A stretch of 64,000 nucleotides of DNA, taken from Marsupella aquatica (taxonomy: Eukaryota > Marchantiophyta). Below the pieces are notes generated by a model. It saw nothing but the letters and a program-made list of their open reading frames with translations, did not search any database and had not been told where the DNA came from. Of the stretch, positions 1 to 10,193 are shown one piece after another; the stretch's first letter is position 1; each line of letters begins with the position of its first letter. The stretch lies in contig OZ316896.1 of assembly GCA_973895155.1 (NCBI GenBank), forward strand, positions 9,486,001 through 9,550,000. The letters are read 5' to 3'. Position numbers and translations under genes: made by a program.

Positions 1-1216
1 TACCTCCCCATCCCATTTAGTAGCCCTCTACCAGCAGAATAAGAATAATAACACTCAGGAGACACATGGCACATTCTTAGAGCATGATGCACATCTCAAA
101 GAATACACTCACGGTGAGGCCATTCTTGAGACCCACATGATTGCACAACGATAAGACTCTTTACCCTTGGATGATATTAGAACATGTATAGTAGATAGTG
201 GCACGTCCCATACTATACTTAAGTGTAGAGATTATTTCACCCATATTACTCCATCCCATAGGAATATGACCACTACCATGGGGAGTAATCAGATAGAAGA
301 AGGCCATGGACCTGCCACCATCATTTTACCCAAGGGCACCACTATTCATATTAAGTCCGCTATCTATGTGCCTAACGCCACGAGGAACTTAATTAGTTTC
401 AAGGACATTAGAGATAATGGATATCATATTCATACCAATACTGATAAGAATACTTGTGAGGGCATGCAAATAAATGAAACTCTTTTCGGTTATCCATTGG
501 GTTTTATGTTACCCAGTTGAATGTTTTTCATTCTACCACATATGATATGTCACTACATGACCTTTGGCATACTAGGTTAGGACATCTTGATATAAGCATG
601 TTTTAGAAAATGAAGAAAGTAACCCACAACATACCAATGAAGGCATGTCCAACACATTTAAATCAAAAATGCATGGCATGTTCTCAAGAAAAATTAATAC
701 TTAGACCTTCTATTTCTAAGACTATCCATGAAATGCCTAGATTTTTAGAATGTGTGCATGCGGATGTATGTGGTCCTATCGAACCACCGAGTGGTCCATT
801 TAGATTTTTTTAGTCATAATTGAAGCATCTTCAAAATGATCGCAAGTTTCATTACTTTCCACACAAAACATGGTCTTTCCTAGACTTTTAACACACAACT
901 GAAGCTAAAAGTCCAATTCCCTGAAAACCCCATCAAGACAATTAAGGTTGATAACGCAAAAGAATTCACTTCAAAAACATTCAAAGATTTTTGCATGGCT
1001 ACATGGATAGATGCCCAATACCCTGTACCTCATGTCCATTTTCAAAATGGTATTGTTGAATCCGTTATTAAGAGAATCCAAATGATAGCAAGACCTATGC
1101 TCATGCAGAAACAGTTACCTACAATTACTTGGGGTCATGCCATTTTACATGCGGCATCTTTACTTAAATATCGTCCATCAGCGTACAATGACCTAACTCC
1201 ACACCAATTAGCTTTT
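1..1216 (+). pseudogene. Copia A, segment 1: protease, GAG-pre-integrase and integrase (broken)
   Basis: This is the upstream visible part of an old Ty1/copia pol. Codons from about 167 give an aspartic-protease-like stretch (IVDSGTSHTIL) followed by the copia motif PNATRNLISF. From about 545 a GAG-pre-integrase remnant reads LWHTRLGH-like but with stops. At about 750-800 the integrase motif HADVCGPIEPPSGPF appears, and at 1018-1100 the integrase segment YPVPHVHFQNGIVESVIKR, which keeps the catalytic-site glutamate. The frame is interrupted around 520, 603 and 813-995. The segment stops abruptly at 1216 because a LINE was inserted; the integrase C-terminus resumes after 8398. The 5' LTR, gag and primer-binding site lie left of the window. 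It is a dead copy, and the same family appears inverted at 63335-63945. Confidence 0.85.
1198..1216. repeat. LINE target-site duplication, left copy
   Basis: A 19-bp direct repeat that matches 8398-8416 with a single A/C difference. The sequence belongs to the integrase frame of copia A and is duplicated on either side of the LINE. Confidence 0.85.
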
Positions 1217-1457
1217 TTTGCTCTTTTTTTTTAATTTGGATTTTATTCTACGTGAACCCCACGGATGAGGGGACCAAGCAGGCCAAACGGCAACAGTGCC
1301 AAAAGGGCAGTGAGTACAAGCTCCAAGACCAAAGAGTCCAGTAAGGAACATGGTATCTTTCTAACACTAGGCTCTTGGCAGGCCAAAAGCAACATATCTA
1401 AAAAACAAACAAACCCGAAGGGCATGCCATCCAGAGTCCAGCAGAGGGGCATTACTT
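1217..1457 (-). other. LINE 3' untranslated region and poly(A) tail
   Basis: Read on the minus strand, the last decayed ORF2 codons end near 1458 and are followed by about 220 bases of untranslated sequence. This ends in A-rich runs (T runs at 1217-1235 on the plus strand), as expected for a LINE primed by target-site reverse transcription. Open frames on either strand here look accidental. Confidence 0.7.
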
Positions 1458-4400
1458 TCATGAAGATTCAATATGTTTAATTCTACCACCTAAAATCTTG
1501 CTCCTTTCTTTGTCCAGCATAGCAGTAGCACCCATCAGACGATCATGTTTCTTGCTTGTTCCAGATGTGACTGTCACCCTAGAAAGATGATCAAGCGTCT
1601 TAGAAATAACAGCTATTTGATCAAAGTTGCGTTTCATGGTCTTTGTCAAGTCAAAGATCTGTCCATTCCGGGCAGTTCAGATATTCCAGAGGATTTGGTA
1701 AATTAAAAAGGCACGTAGTGTGCTCAGTGGGGACTTCACTCGGCAAGACAGTAGGAGATCAAAAATGCTAAAGTCCTGGCCAATAATCTGTCCATTCAAC
1801 CAGCCACTTGTCTCGCTCCAGCAGCTGTGTGCATGTCGGCATTGAAAGAAAAGGTGTGGGATAGTCTCAATCACCCCGGCAGAGCTCACAGCAGCCATCA
1901 AACTTCAAAATCCGCAAAGCCCTGGATCCAGAGAATAGGCCCTGGGCAAGAACACGCCATACAAAGGTTTTAGCCCTGGCTGGTGGACAGATCAGATTTC
2001 CAAGAAATCTGCCAGACATCACTCCATTCTTTCTCTGAAAGCATGACATCCCAGATCCTGTTTAGCCGAACGTAATCAGATCCCTTAAGTAGTGCAGAGC
2101 ATATCATAAATCCTATGACTAGACAAAACAAATAGCTTTGGATGTGAAGCAAGGTCAAGCCACCACCATTGTCTGGCAGGGGAGTCCACGTTACTTCCCT
2201 GGAAGGTAGTCAAACGGATTGTATCCAGAAGAGCAAAGCAAGTTCTCTTGAGATCCTCAGGGAGCCCACGAATGCGATGCATCTTATCATGTAAGTCCTT
2301 CCACTTGTGGACAGCAGGGGACCAAAAGTCACATACTTTCCAGATCCCCAGTTTCCCACAAATCTTAACAATGCTAGTTCTAATGTCCTCCTACAAGTCG
2401 TAGTATCCATGTAAGCATCTGAGAAGATCTTCGATCCCCCAATGACCTGGAATTGAGCCGGTGCCAGGACAGAAGATCAGGATCCCTCTCACCTGCATCC
2501 AAGCACTCCAAATCTGTCCTGTGTATTGTAAACGGCCAAAAGAACGAGGTGTGCTTAAAAGAATCTTGTCCTGCATGGAGTAGCGGTTCCTACGGACAGT
2601 CTTAAAGTTTCTCCATTTTGTTAGCAGTAAATTCTCAGCATACATTAGAGTCCACTCCGACCCTGGATGATCCAGTGCTCCAAAACCACCGGCTCAAGAG
2701 GGCATCAGAATGATTGCTTTCCATCTTGGGTCGACATAACTTGGACCAGGCCACCAGGGGATCCGCTTCCTCCCTGTTTATTCATCCCCCATAGAAAGAC
2801 CCGACTCAAGGCAATCAGTCTCTTGGCCAAGGAACTAGGTGACCTGAGAAACATCATGTGGTAGACCGGGATAGCCTGTAGGACATGCTTGACCAGTAGC
2901 GCCCAACCAGTGAATGAAAGAAACTGAGTAGACCAAGATGAGAGCCGGGCACTGATCCTGTCAAGACAAAAACCATGCAATTGTGCCTCGGAGAGACCGT
3001 ATCCAAAGGGTGCCCCAAGGTATTTTTGGACAACTCCTTCCGCACTGATTAGGCAGCCAATCTCCCTAAGCCAACCAGGGATGTCATCTAATGCAATAGG
3101 CACCACCACCGATTTGCTTAGATTTAATTTAGCATCCGTCGCACGCTCGTAGCAATTAATAGCACACTAGCCTGTTCAAAAGACTCGGCTGTGGCAGGAA
3201 TGAACATCCCAAGGTCATCAACAAAGAGTCTAAAGCAGATAGTCAAAACTGAAGACACCTATATACCCTGTAGTCGACCTGCCTCAATTTCAGCCTTAAA
3301 AAATCCATAAGTGGTTGAGTAGATAGAACAAAAAGTAAAGGGGAAAGCGGGCAGCCTTGTCGTACCCCTTTGCACATCCTCACATCAGCGGTCCAGAGGC
3401 CATTAACCAGAGCCCTGGAGGTAGCACCACCAATCAACGACTTGACAAGAAAAATAAAGTGGGATCCTATCCCTAACAAGTACATCATTTCCCAGATGTA
3501 GGAATGATCTACTCTGTCAAAAGCTTTTTCAAAGTCCAGTTTCAAGAAAAGAGATGGCGTCATGGTACAATTAATCCAATCATTGGCCAGCCAGGTGAGG
3601 GAGATGTTTTCCAGTATGTGCCTACCAGGGATAAAGCCAGTCTGTTGCGAGCTAATCATATTGCGCAGTAGTATTTTTAACTTGAGGGCCAACAATTTAG
3701 CAATGAGTTTATAGGTAGTGGTCAGCATGGTCAAAGCTCTCCAATCTCCCAAACGGCGTTTATCCGTTTTCTTTGGAATAAACCAAATCACACCATCACG
3801 GATACAGGAGGCAAGTTGTCCTGTCCTCCAGAAGTCAAAAATCATGTCATGAAAATTGGCTTCCATGAAGTTCCAGCAAGCTCTGAACACTTCTGCCATC
3901 ATTCCGTCAATTCTAGGAGCCTTGTCATTGGGTAGCTTCATTAGCATCTCCTGTAGCTCTCTCGCAGAGGGAAGCTCTTCCAACATTTGATTTCTGCTGA
4001 CGAAGGGGCAAAATGAGTGGTTTGGGTCAGTTCTCTACGAGCTGCATACATATCTCTGAGGGCTTCAGCAGTCCGCACAGGTGGTGAGTAAAGGGCCTCA
4101 CAGAAGCTTTGTACTTCTTGAACCACAAGTTTTTCATCCCGTATTTTGCATCCTCCTTCCACCACCAAGTACTCCATTCTTTCTCGCTGCCTCTTTGCTT
4201 TCACAGTTGAGAAGTAGAATTTAGAAGGCTCATCCCCCTGCCCAAGCCATTTAATTTGAGAGAGTCTGCGATAGTGATGCGCTTCTTCTAGCTCTAAAGA
4301 GCGTACACTATCCTCAGTGTTTGCAAAATCCCTGATGCTATCGGTGGAGTAATCTTCCATGATTGTAATCTTCAGTAGGCAAAGTTTCTCTTTCAATAGT

Positions 4401-5357
4401 AGCATCTCTTGGTTGCGTGGAAGGGGAGAAGCCTGTAGGGTCATATAGCATTGCCTTATCCTTTGAAAAGCCTGTGCAAATCTCATGTGAGCGTCAGCAG
4501 GGGGATCCGTCATTCCCGTCCAAGTAGCTTCCAACTTCTCGAGATTATCCGCAGTCCTGAGTACAGCTGGGTTAGCTTTGAAATAGGTGGTGCAACGCTG
4601 GTTGGTTTCATACAGGAGTGGCAGGTTGAGGTGGAAGGATATCGGTATGGGGTCATGGTTAGAAAGGGCCAAAGTTCCATCATGTTTGAGTTCCAATAGT
4701 TCCGCAGTTCATCTGCCTTTTTCGCTGAAGTAAAAGCGATCTAATCGGGATTGAACCAACACTCCATTGCGAATTTGTCGCCAAGTGAATTTGGATCCAT
4801 TTACGTGACCAAGGATGGAGATAGCATCCTGCAAATCCAATCTGAGTTTAAGAAACCTCCAGAACTCTAGCTCTCTATCGCGGATCGTGGAGAGGGACCT
4901 GTTGAGTCTACTCTGGATTCCGTCATATTAAAATCGCCACAGAGTACCCATCTGTCATGGGGAAGCTCATTCTTCAGATCATTCCAAACAATGTTCTATC
5001 ACCTTCTGAGTTAGGTGCGTACACACTAATGAGTCCAAAGTTCCCATTAGCATGCTCCAACTGGACCTAGACTACTCTCCCTCTGTCAAGTTGTCCAGAT
5101 CCAAGGACCTTGAAGGAGGGGTTGAGAAGAATAGCAGTTCCTCCTTGACATTCATCAGGGGCAAAGTAAAAGAATTGATAATTGGGTAAAATAGTTTTAA
5201 GGGCGAAATCAAGGCGGAAGCCATCAGCTTTTACTTCCTAAAGCGTGAGGGCGTCTAGGGGAGGTCTCAAAGTGGAGGTCCATTGCAGCACAACATTTTT
5301 GCGATCAGGATCACAAAGCCCACACACATTCCAGGATGCAAATGTAAACGTTGCCAT
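1458..5357 (-). pseudogene. LINE ORF2: endonuclease, reverse transcriptase, zinc-binding tail (broken)
   Basis: The start is the ATG at 5357-5355, 74 bases after the ORF1 stop. The endonuclease begins ATFTFASWNVCGL and continues with an EVKADG glutamate motif, GGTAILLNP, LISVYAPN and, after frame slips, WVLCGDFNM. These are the marks of an APE-like exonuclease-endonuclease-phosphatase fold. The reverse transcriptase lies in two frames (4696-3941 and 3986-3243) with PNDKAPRIDGM, FIPKK, QTGFIPGRHI, KLDFEKAFDRV and GVRQGCPLSPLLF. The catalytic FVDD motif is at about 3213-3225 in yet another frame. A tail with CELC, IPHLFFQC and WSETSGW (2049-1677) resembles zf-RVT. At least six frameshifts or stops are present. 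I see no clear RNase H. Confidence 0.88.
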
Positions 5358-5430
5358 GACAAATTTCTTCCTTTGGCAGAACGTCTTGCCAAACTCAGAG
5401 AAAGTCCATCGTAGGACCTAGAGAGTCGGA

Positions 5431-7631
5431 CTACTGGCAACGCCTGTAGTCACCAAATGCAGAATGTTGGGAGAGTTTTAATGCCAAGCCAGAGGGGCTA
5501 GCCGAAGCGTCCATCTCAATCGGGGGAATCCCAGATCCCTTTTTCAGATCCTTAGCTTGCTTTCGACTGGGCGGCACCCAGCCTTCAGCGTCCTGCATAT
5601 TGGAACCAGGAGTGAAGTGTAAGGATTTTTGAGTTTTAGCTTTCTTCTTATCTTTCTCTTTTTTCTTGTCATCGGGTGGTGATCTTTTGGCCAATTTCCT
5701 CGCTTGATCCTTTTTAATTGTAGTACGAGAAATGAAACCTTCGTATTCAGACAGCTCCATGTCTGAGGCAATCTCTGAGGCAGAGAGTTCCTCCTCAACC
5801 TCTTCCATGTTATCCGGGGCGCCCTCAATTAGAGAGGCTGGTGCCAACATTTCAGCCTGTCTCAGAGGTAGACCAGATACCGGTGAGTTTTTGCCAGGGA
5901 TGAATAAACCAGTCGAGGAGGGAATCGTAGCTGAGGTCCGCTGCTGTAAATCCTGGATAACCTTAGGAATAGTATTTGAGTCAAAGAGGATATGCATCGT
6001 AGAGGTATCCAATCCTAACCTCTCAGCGGACTCATCAATGGCCTGATCCATCACCACCAGCAGAACCTCAGTAGCATGATCTTGGGGATTCCCAAAAAGA
6101 GCTCCATCACTCACTGATGGCAGAGCTCTCGCACCAAGAACAAAAGCAGGTTCTTCTCACAGGGCAGCAATGGCGAGTTCAGCATGAACCTCCGTAGTTG
6201 AGACAGCAACCACCGGTGCTTTGGCCCCAGCAAAATCCGGGGGGATCAATGTAGCATTCGTGGGGGGAGTTCATCTGGTGTAACCTCCTCATAGAGTCTA
6301 CAGTCTTGTGCCAGATGTCCTTTCTTGTTGCAACGAAAGCAATGGAAAGGGATATTCTTAAAAATGACTGGTTGCCAGATAGAGAGCCCTTCCTTAAAGC
6401 AAACCTCTACACTCAAGGGAAACTCACGCCGCGTGTCCCATAGGATGCAGGCCTGATCATGGGGGTAAGAACTAAGCTCGTTGCCTTGAATATAATGTAA
6501 GATATCCCCAAGAGAAGCAGCAGGCATCCTGCGACAGGGTTCCAAAACTAAAGCCCAAAAAGGTATCTCAATCCAAACGGGTAACATCGTGTAGGTTTCG
6601 TTCCTGATATCAAAGGATGGATCCCAGGGAAAGGTGAACACAAATTTTCGCTCCAGAAACCAAGGAGCGTACGCCAATGCTGAGTCACGATGTGCAGGAT
6701 TCTTCAAAACCACCATGTAGAAGTTCTTGCCAACAAATTTAACCTGAGACACCGGCCAGTTCATCTCTGCCACCAAAGTTGTTTCCACCCAAAATTTAAA
6801 GGAAGGCAACATAGGTGCTCGATCAGTAAAATAACACATCATAGTGCAATTGAAGAGATCATTTACCGTCTCCACAGCCTCTTCAATTGACCAATTGGTA
6901 GTAGTGTGGAGCTTGGAGGGCCAATCCTGTATGGATATATCAGCAATGCGCCTAAGAATGGGGAGGCAAGCCGTAGCAGCATCCATCCTCTCTGATGCCG
7001 ATGCCAGTCCACGATCATGTCAAGAGCCCTTAGCAGCATCAGCTGGACACGATTCAATTGGAGTTCTAAGAGGCCCGTTCCCTCCTGTGGGGGTGTCAAT
7101 ATTCATGGCATGTGCATCCTCTTCTCATCGATCTCCAATGTCATCCCGGTAGTTATCTGCAAAAGGTGGTATCTTCCTTCCTTCAAGCGCGTCCATCGGT
7201 GACCCCACAGGAGCCAGGTAGGATTTCCATCGGGAGAAGCTGTCTGTGTTGTCTCTTGAGGGCTTAAGGCCGAACCAGCTTTGTTGTGGCTCAGGAGGTC
7301 GAATAGAATTGCTCTGGTCAAAGGTGGGTTTACGTAGCGGTGCAGCTGAATCAGAGCGTGCATCCTGGCCAGAAAAGCTCTTATCAGGGAGAGATGCTCG
7401 GGGTGAATCCTGGCTTTCAGGATAAGAATGATGATTCCTCTCTAGTGTGTCTTGTTCTCTCCAGTGTCCAGCTCCACCCTCGGCATCCCGACGCGCCCGA
7501 CCCTCACGCAAGAAGGCAGGCCCCATCATAAGAGCCCCACGTCCATCGGGAAAAGAAGAGCGTCCCGGATTGAAACCCATGAAGCAATGTAATTCAGTAA
7601 TGAATGACCAAGAGCGAGAGGTGCTCCACAA
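5431..7631 (-). pseudogene. LINE ORF1: nucleic-acid-binding protein (broken)
   Basis: Three successive minus-strand frames make one decayed ORF1. The first (7631-7125) is hydrophilic and Pro/Ser/Arg-rich. The second (6986-6246) carries a DUF4283-like domain followed by a CCHC zinc knuckle, CFRCNKKGHLAQDC, near its C-terminus. The third (6114-5431) is an acidic and then lysine-rich tail (KKKEKDKKKAK) of the kind seen at the end of plant L1 ORF1 proteins. In plants such proteins package the LINE RNA. Frame breaks lie near 7125 and 6240. The start is uncertain, since 7631 is only the first methionine of an open frame. Confidence 0.8.
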
Positions 7632-8397
7632 CTAGTCAAAAAGAGAGAAATCTCCGTACAAGGCAACGACAAAAAGGGGAGCGGAAGTGTGATACAAGCA
7701 AGCCAGCTCAAGCACAGCAGAAGCTCAACAATGTCGCCTGAATGCAAGTATGAATGAGGGGAGAATCTCACCAAGTCCGAGAGACAAAATGTGTCTCAAG
7801 AGAACCGAGCTATTTCAACCTTTACCGTAGGAAGCACAAAATCAGTAGAAGGACAAGGTCTTCTAAGAGGTGAAACAGCACCCTCAAATTTGGGGTGAAA
7901 GAGATTTTCAAGCCCGTGACCTCGAGAAGCGCACACCGGCTAAACCAAGGAATCAGTCACCGAGCGGACCGTACGTCGCACCAGATCTCCTGTTAATTCT
8001 CAGAGGCACCGCAAAGTTGATCCATTCTTTTGTCCTTCACATAGGCGTCGGCAAGCCCCGTTCCCAAAACCCTGTTAAGCTAGAGAGACCTTAAACCTTC
8101 CAACAAAGTGCCGATTCAGTATAACCGACGCGAGATGCGCCAAAGCCCTAATTCCATTTAAAGTGCGATGATCAACTCTAGAGAAGTCAAAGTTTGCAAA
8201 GTTAGGCTCTAAACAAAGTAAATATCCCCTCCATCCAGGAAGTAAACATCACAGGTACTCAAAACCAGAGATCGACCAACACCGTCGATCTGAGACCACC
8301 TAGAGAACCCCCGACCACAATTGTCAGTTCTTCAGTTCTTCAGTTCTGCTCAGCTCTGCTCAGCTCCGCTCAGTTCTCCCACAGTCCCCCCTGAAAA
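7632..8397 (-). other. LINE 5' leader with short CTCAG/TTCAG repeats at its tip
   Basis: This is the untranslated 5' end of the LINE. The first ~70 bases (8330-8397) hold short direct repeats of GTTCTTCA and GCTCAGCTCT type, followed by sequence without a convincing frame. Plant LINE promoters are internal to this region; I cannot identify promoter elements by eye. Confidence 0.6.
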
Positions 8398-8416
8398 TCC
8401 ACACCACTTAGCTTTT
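8398..8416. repeat. LINE target-site duplication, right copy
   Basis: The partner of 1198-1216. It marks the 5' end of the LINE, which is therefore not 5'-truncated in the usual way, because a leader and complete ORF1 region lie next to it. Confidence 0.85.
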
Positions 8417-8916
8417 GGTGTAGACCTTGACTTATCTCATGTTAGGATATTTGTTGTCAAGTACTCAAAGACAAAAAGGTATCTATATTGGTTTTGAGTC
8501 ACCATCTATAATCAGATACCTAGAACCATCCACTGCTGGTGTTTTTCAAGCAAGGTTTGTTGACTGTCATTTCTATGAGAACATTTTCCCTAAATTATTT
8601 GAAGGGAAACCACAATTTTAACAACCTCGTGACTTAGAATTGCAATGGCAAACACAACCCATTTTTTGGAATGATCAATGTGAAAAAGAAGTTTGTAGGA
8701 TATTGCAATTGGCAAAGACTGTGGAACAAATACCAGATGCATTTACCGATATTGCGCAGGTGATACAATCAAACACACATCCCTATTGCAAATGCCCCTG
8801 CATGTTTGCAAATATCGACACAACTAGCCACTGAGCATCCACCAAGAACAAAATATGGACGTCATTTGGGATCTAAAGATACCCAACCAACGCAAAGAAG
8901 AACTACCACAACACCA
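8398..8916 (+). pseudogene. Copia A, segment 2: integrase C-terminus and linker
   Basis: This continues copia A after the LINE. The decayed LSH-xxx-FGCQV-like stretch at 8410-8460 matches the LSHLRSFGCQVM of copia B and C. It is followed by the well-kept integrase tail IYIGFESPSIIRYLEPS and ARFVDCHFYENIFP (8472-8600), then a diverged linker toward reverse transcriptase (GSKDTQPTQRR at about 8867-8900). The segment is cut at 8916/8917 by the Helitron. Its reading frame continues without a gap at 28141. Confidence 0.85.
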
Positions 8917-8922
8917 TCTAAC

Positions 8923-9028
8923 TGTTAGTCTCTACCTCCTATTGACCGGACCAGCCAGTCATCCGGCACTACTACATGTACACACCTTTCCAGACTATAC
9001 GACAGTTATTGACATTTGCATTATCACA
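8923..9028 (+). repeat. Copia B 5' LTR
   Basis: 106 bp, beginning TGTTAGTCTC and ending TTATCACA. It differs from the 3' LTR only at its seventh base (T versus A). It is very short for a copia LTR. Confidence 0.95.
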
Positions 9029-9043
9029 CGTTATCAGCACGAG
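9029..9043 (+). promoter_or_regulatory. Copia B primer-binding site
   Basis: CGTTATCAGCACGAG directly abuts the 5' LTR and is identical in copia C (57258-57244). Its complement, CTCGTGCTGATAACG, reads like the 5' side, loop and first 3' bases of a tRNA anticodon arm rather than a tRNA 3' end. By memory it matches plant tRNA-Ile(AAU) with A34 replaced by G, which is what inosine-34 would look like after reverse transcription. This suggests priming by a cleaved half-tRNA, as known for Drosophila copia with initiator tRNA. The tRNA identity needs a database check. Confidence 0.75.
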
Positions 9044-10193
9044 AGCTCAACCACCGGAGCAAAGGAGAAAGAAAAAAAACTATGAAAGATTGAGCAATTT
9101 TAAGTGGAAAATGGTGAAGAATCTAATTGAACAGGACTATGGCGAATGAAGGCAAATGAAGAGTCGAAGCAAAAGTGCAAACGAGATCACAGAAGGAAGA
9201 ATGAGCACATAGAAGTCAAAGAAGGAGGCCATGAATTTTTACGAAGGGCTATGGAGATTGAAAGAAAGCATTGAATAAAAAAAGCAGACCATAAGGAACA
9301 TTCAACGGCTTTAGATCAATACGGATCGAGAACACAATGTGGAGCCACATGATGCAAAGTAAACTGATAAGGAGAGCATCGAAAACTGAGGATTGCACTG
9401 AGTAGGATTCGGAGAGAATTCCATAAGGACCTCGTAGACGCTCAATGTCAATTGATAAAGTCCCAAAAGAGAGGAAGGAAACAGAAGAATTGATCCTTAC
9501 GCTAGCAGCAAGAAAAATTGATAAAAGTGAAAGAGCGATCGAGAAGGGGGCACTGCGAGGACCAATTCCCCCAGAAGATCATCATGAGAGGACTTAGAAA
9601 GAGAAAAGACATATTAAGGGAGGAGCGAAACTGACAAAAAGAGCAAATACGGATAGACCAGGTGAGAGAGAGGTGCAAAAGAAGATCAGGGATTGTAATC
9701 CCCGAAATTGCAGTACGCACCAGAGAGAGAAGGACAAGTGGAGATTGATCGTCTGGCAAGGAGAAATATTTTTGGCTTTCGATAGGCAGTACAACGGGCA
9801 CGGGAAAGAACCCGAATTGGAGGAAAACAAAGAAAAACTTTCCCAAAAGAGAAAAGCAGAAGGCCGATTGAAATCCGAAGACACAAGTGACGACCTCGGG
9901 ATTGATCCAGCCAACTGGAAGGAAGAACCATTGAGAACAAGAACTGGAGACAAACCTGAAGGAGAAACGAATCTGATCAAAGGAGCTCGGGTGCAGGACG
10001 GCACATCAACAAATCCCGTAACAAAAACCGTCAAAACATCGAGGAAACCTCGAAAACACCTGCTAAGTGCATAACCCTTGTGATGCCTAGACAGGAATCA
10101 CTCGGCCGGTTAAGTGGGTAAAGCAGGAAGGCACCCTAGGAACACCTTAGTATAGGGACAAAACAAGGAAAATATAAACAATTAGGGGCAACC
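9044..10193 (+). other. Copia B leader, proximal part
   Basis: Untranslated-looking, A/G-rich sequence that aligns in places with the leader of copia C (for example GAAGGGCTATGGAGA at 9241-9255 against 57204-57190). It is therefore original element sequence, not an insert. One open frame of 133 codons (9673-10074) is strongly charged (Lys, Glu, Arg) and recalls no family; I do not call it a gene. Homology to copia C fades near 10080, where the extra block seems to begin. Confidence 0.6.

Larger units (their letters stand above)
1217..8397 (-). mobile_element. Full-length L1-type LINE inserted in copia A
   Basis: A minus-strand non-LTR retrotransposon of about 7.2 kb. Its 3' end is at the left, where T runs (1217-1235) represent the poly(A) tail, and its 5' end is at about 8397. 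It carries a 5' leader, ORF1 with a DUF4283-like domain and CCHC knuckle, and ORF2 with APE-type endonuclease, reverse transcriptase and a zf-RVT-like zinc-binding tail. The flanks 1198-1216 and 8398-8416 are the same 19-bp sequence with one mismatch (TCCACACCAATTAGCTTTT versus CTT), the expected target-site duplication. The frame of copia A resumes directly behind the right copy, which fixes both ends. Both ORFs are broken, so it cannot move itself. Confidence 0.9.

Noticed and set aside
4451-4699. Plus-strand open frame in the LINE
   Set aside because: It is the shadow of the LINE reverse-transcriptase frame on the opposite strand.
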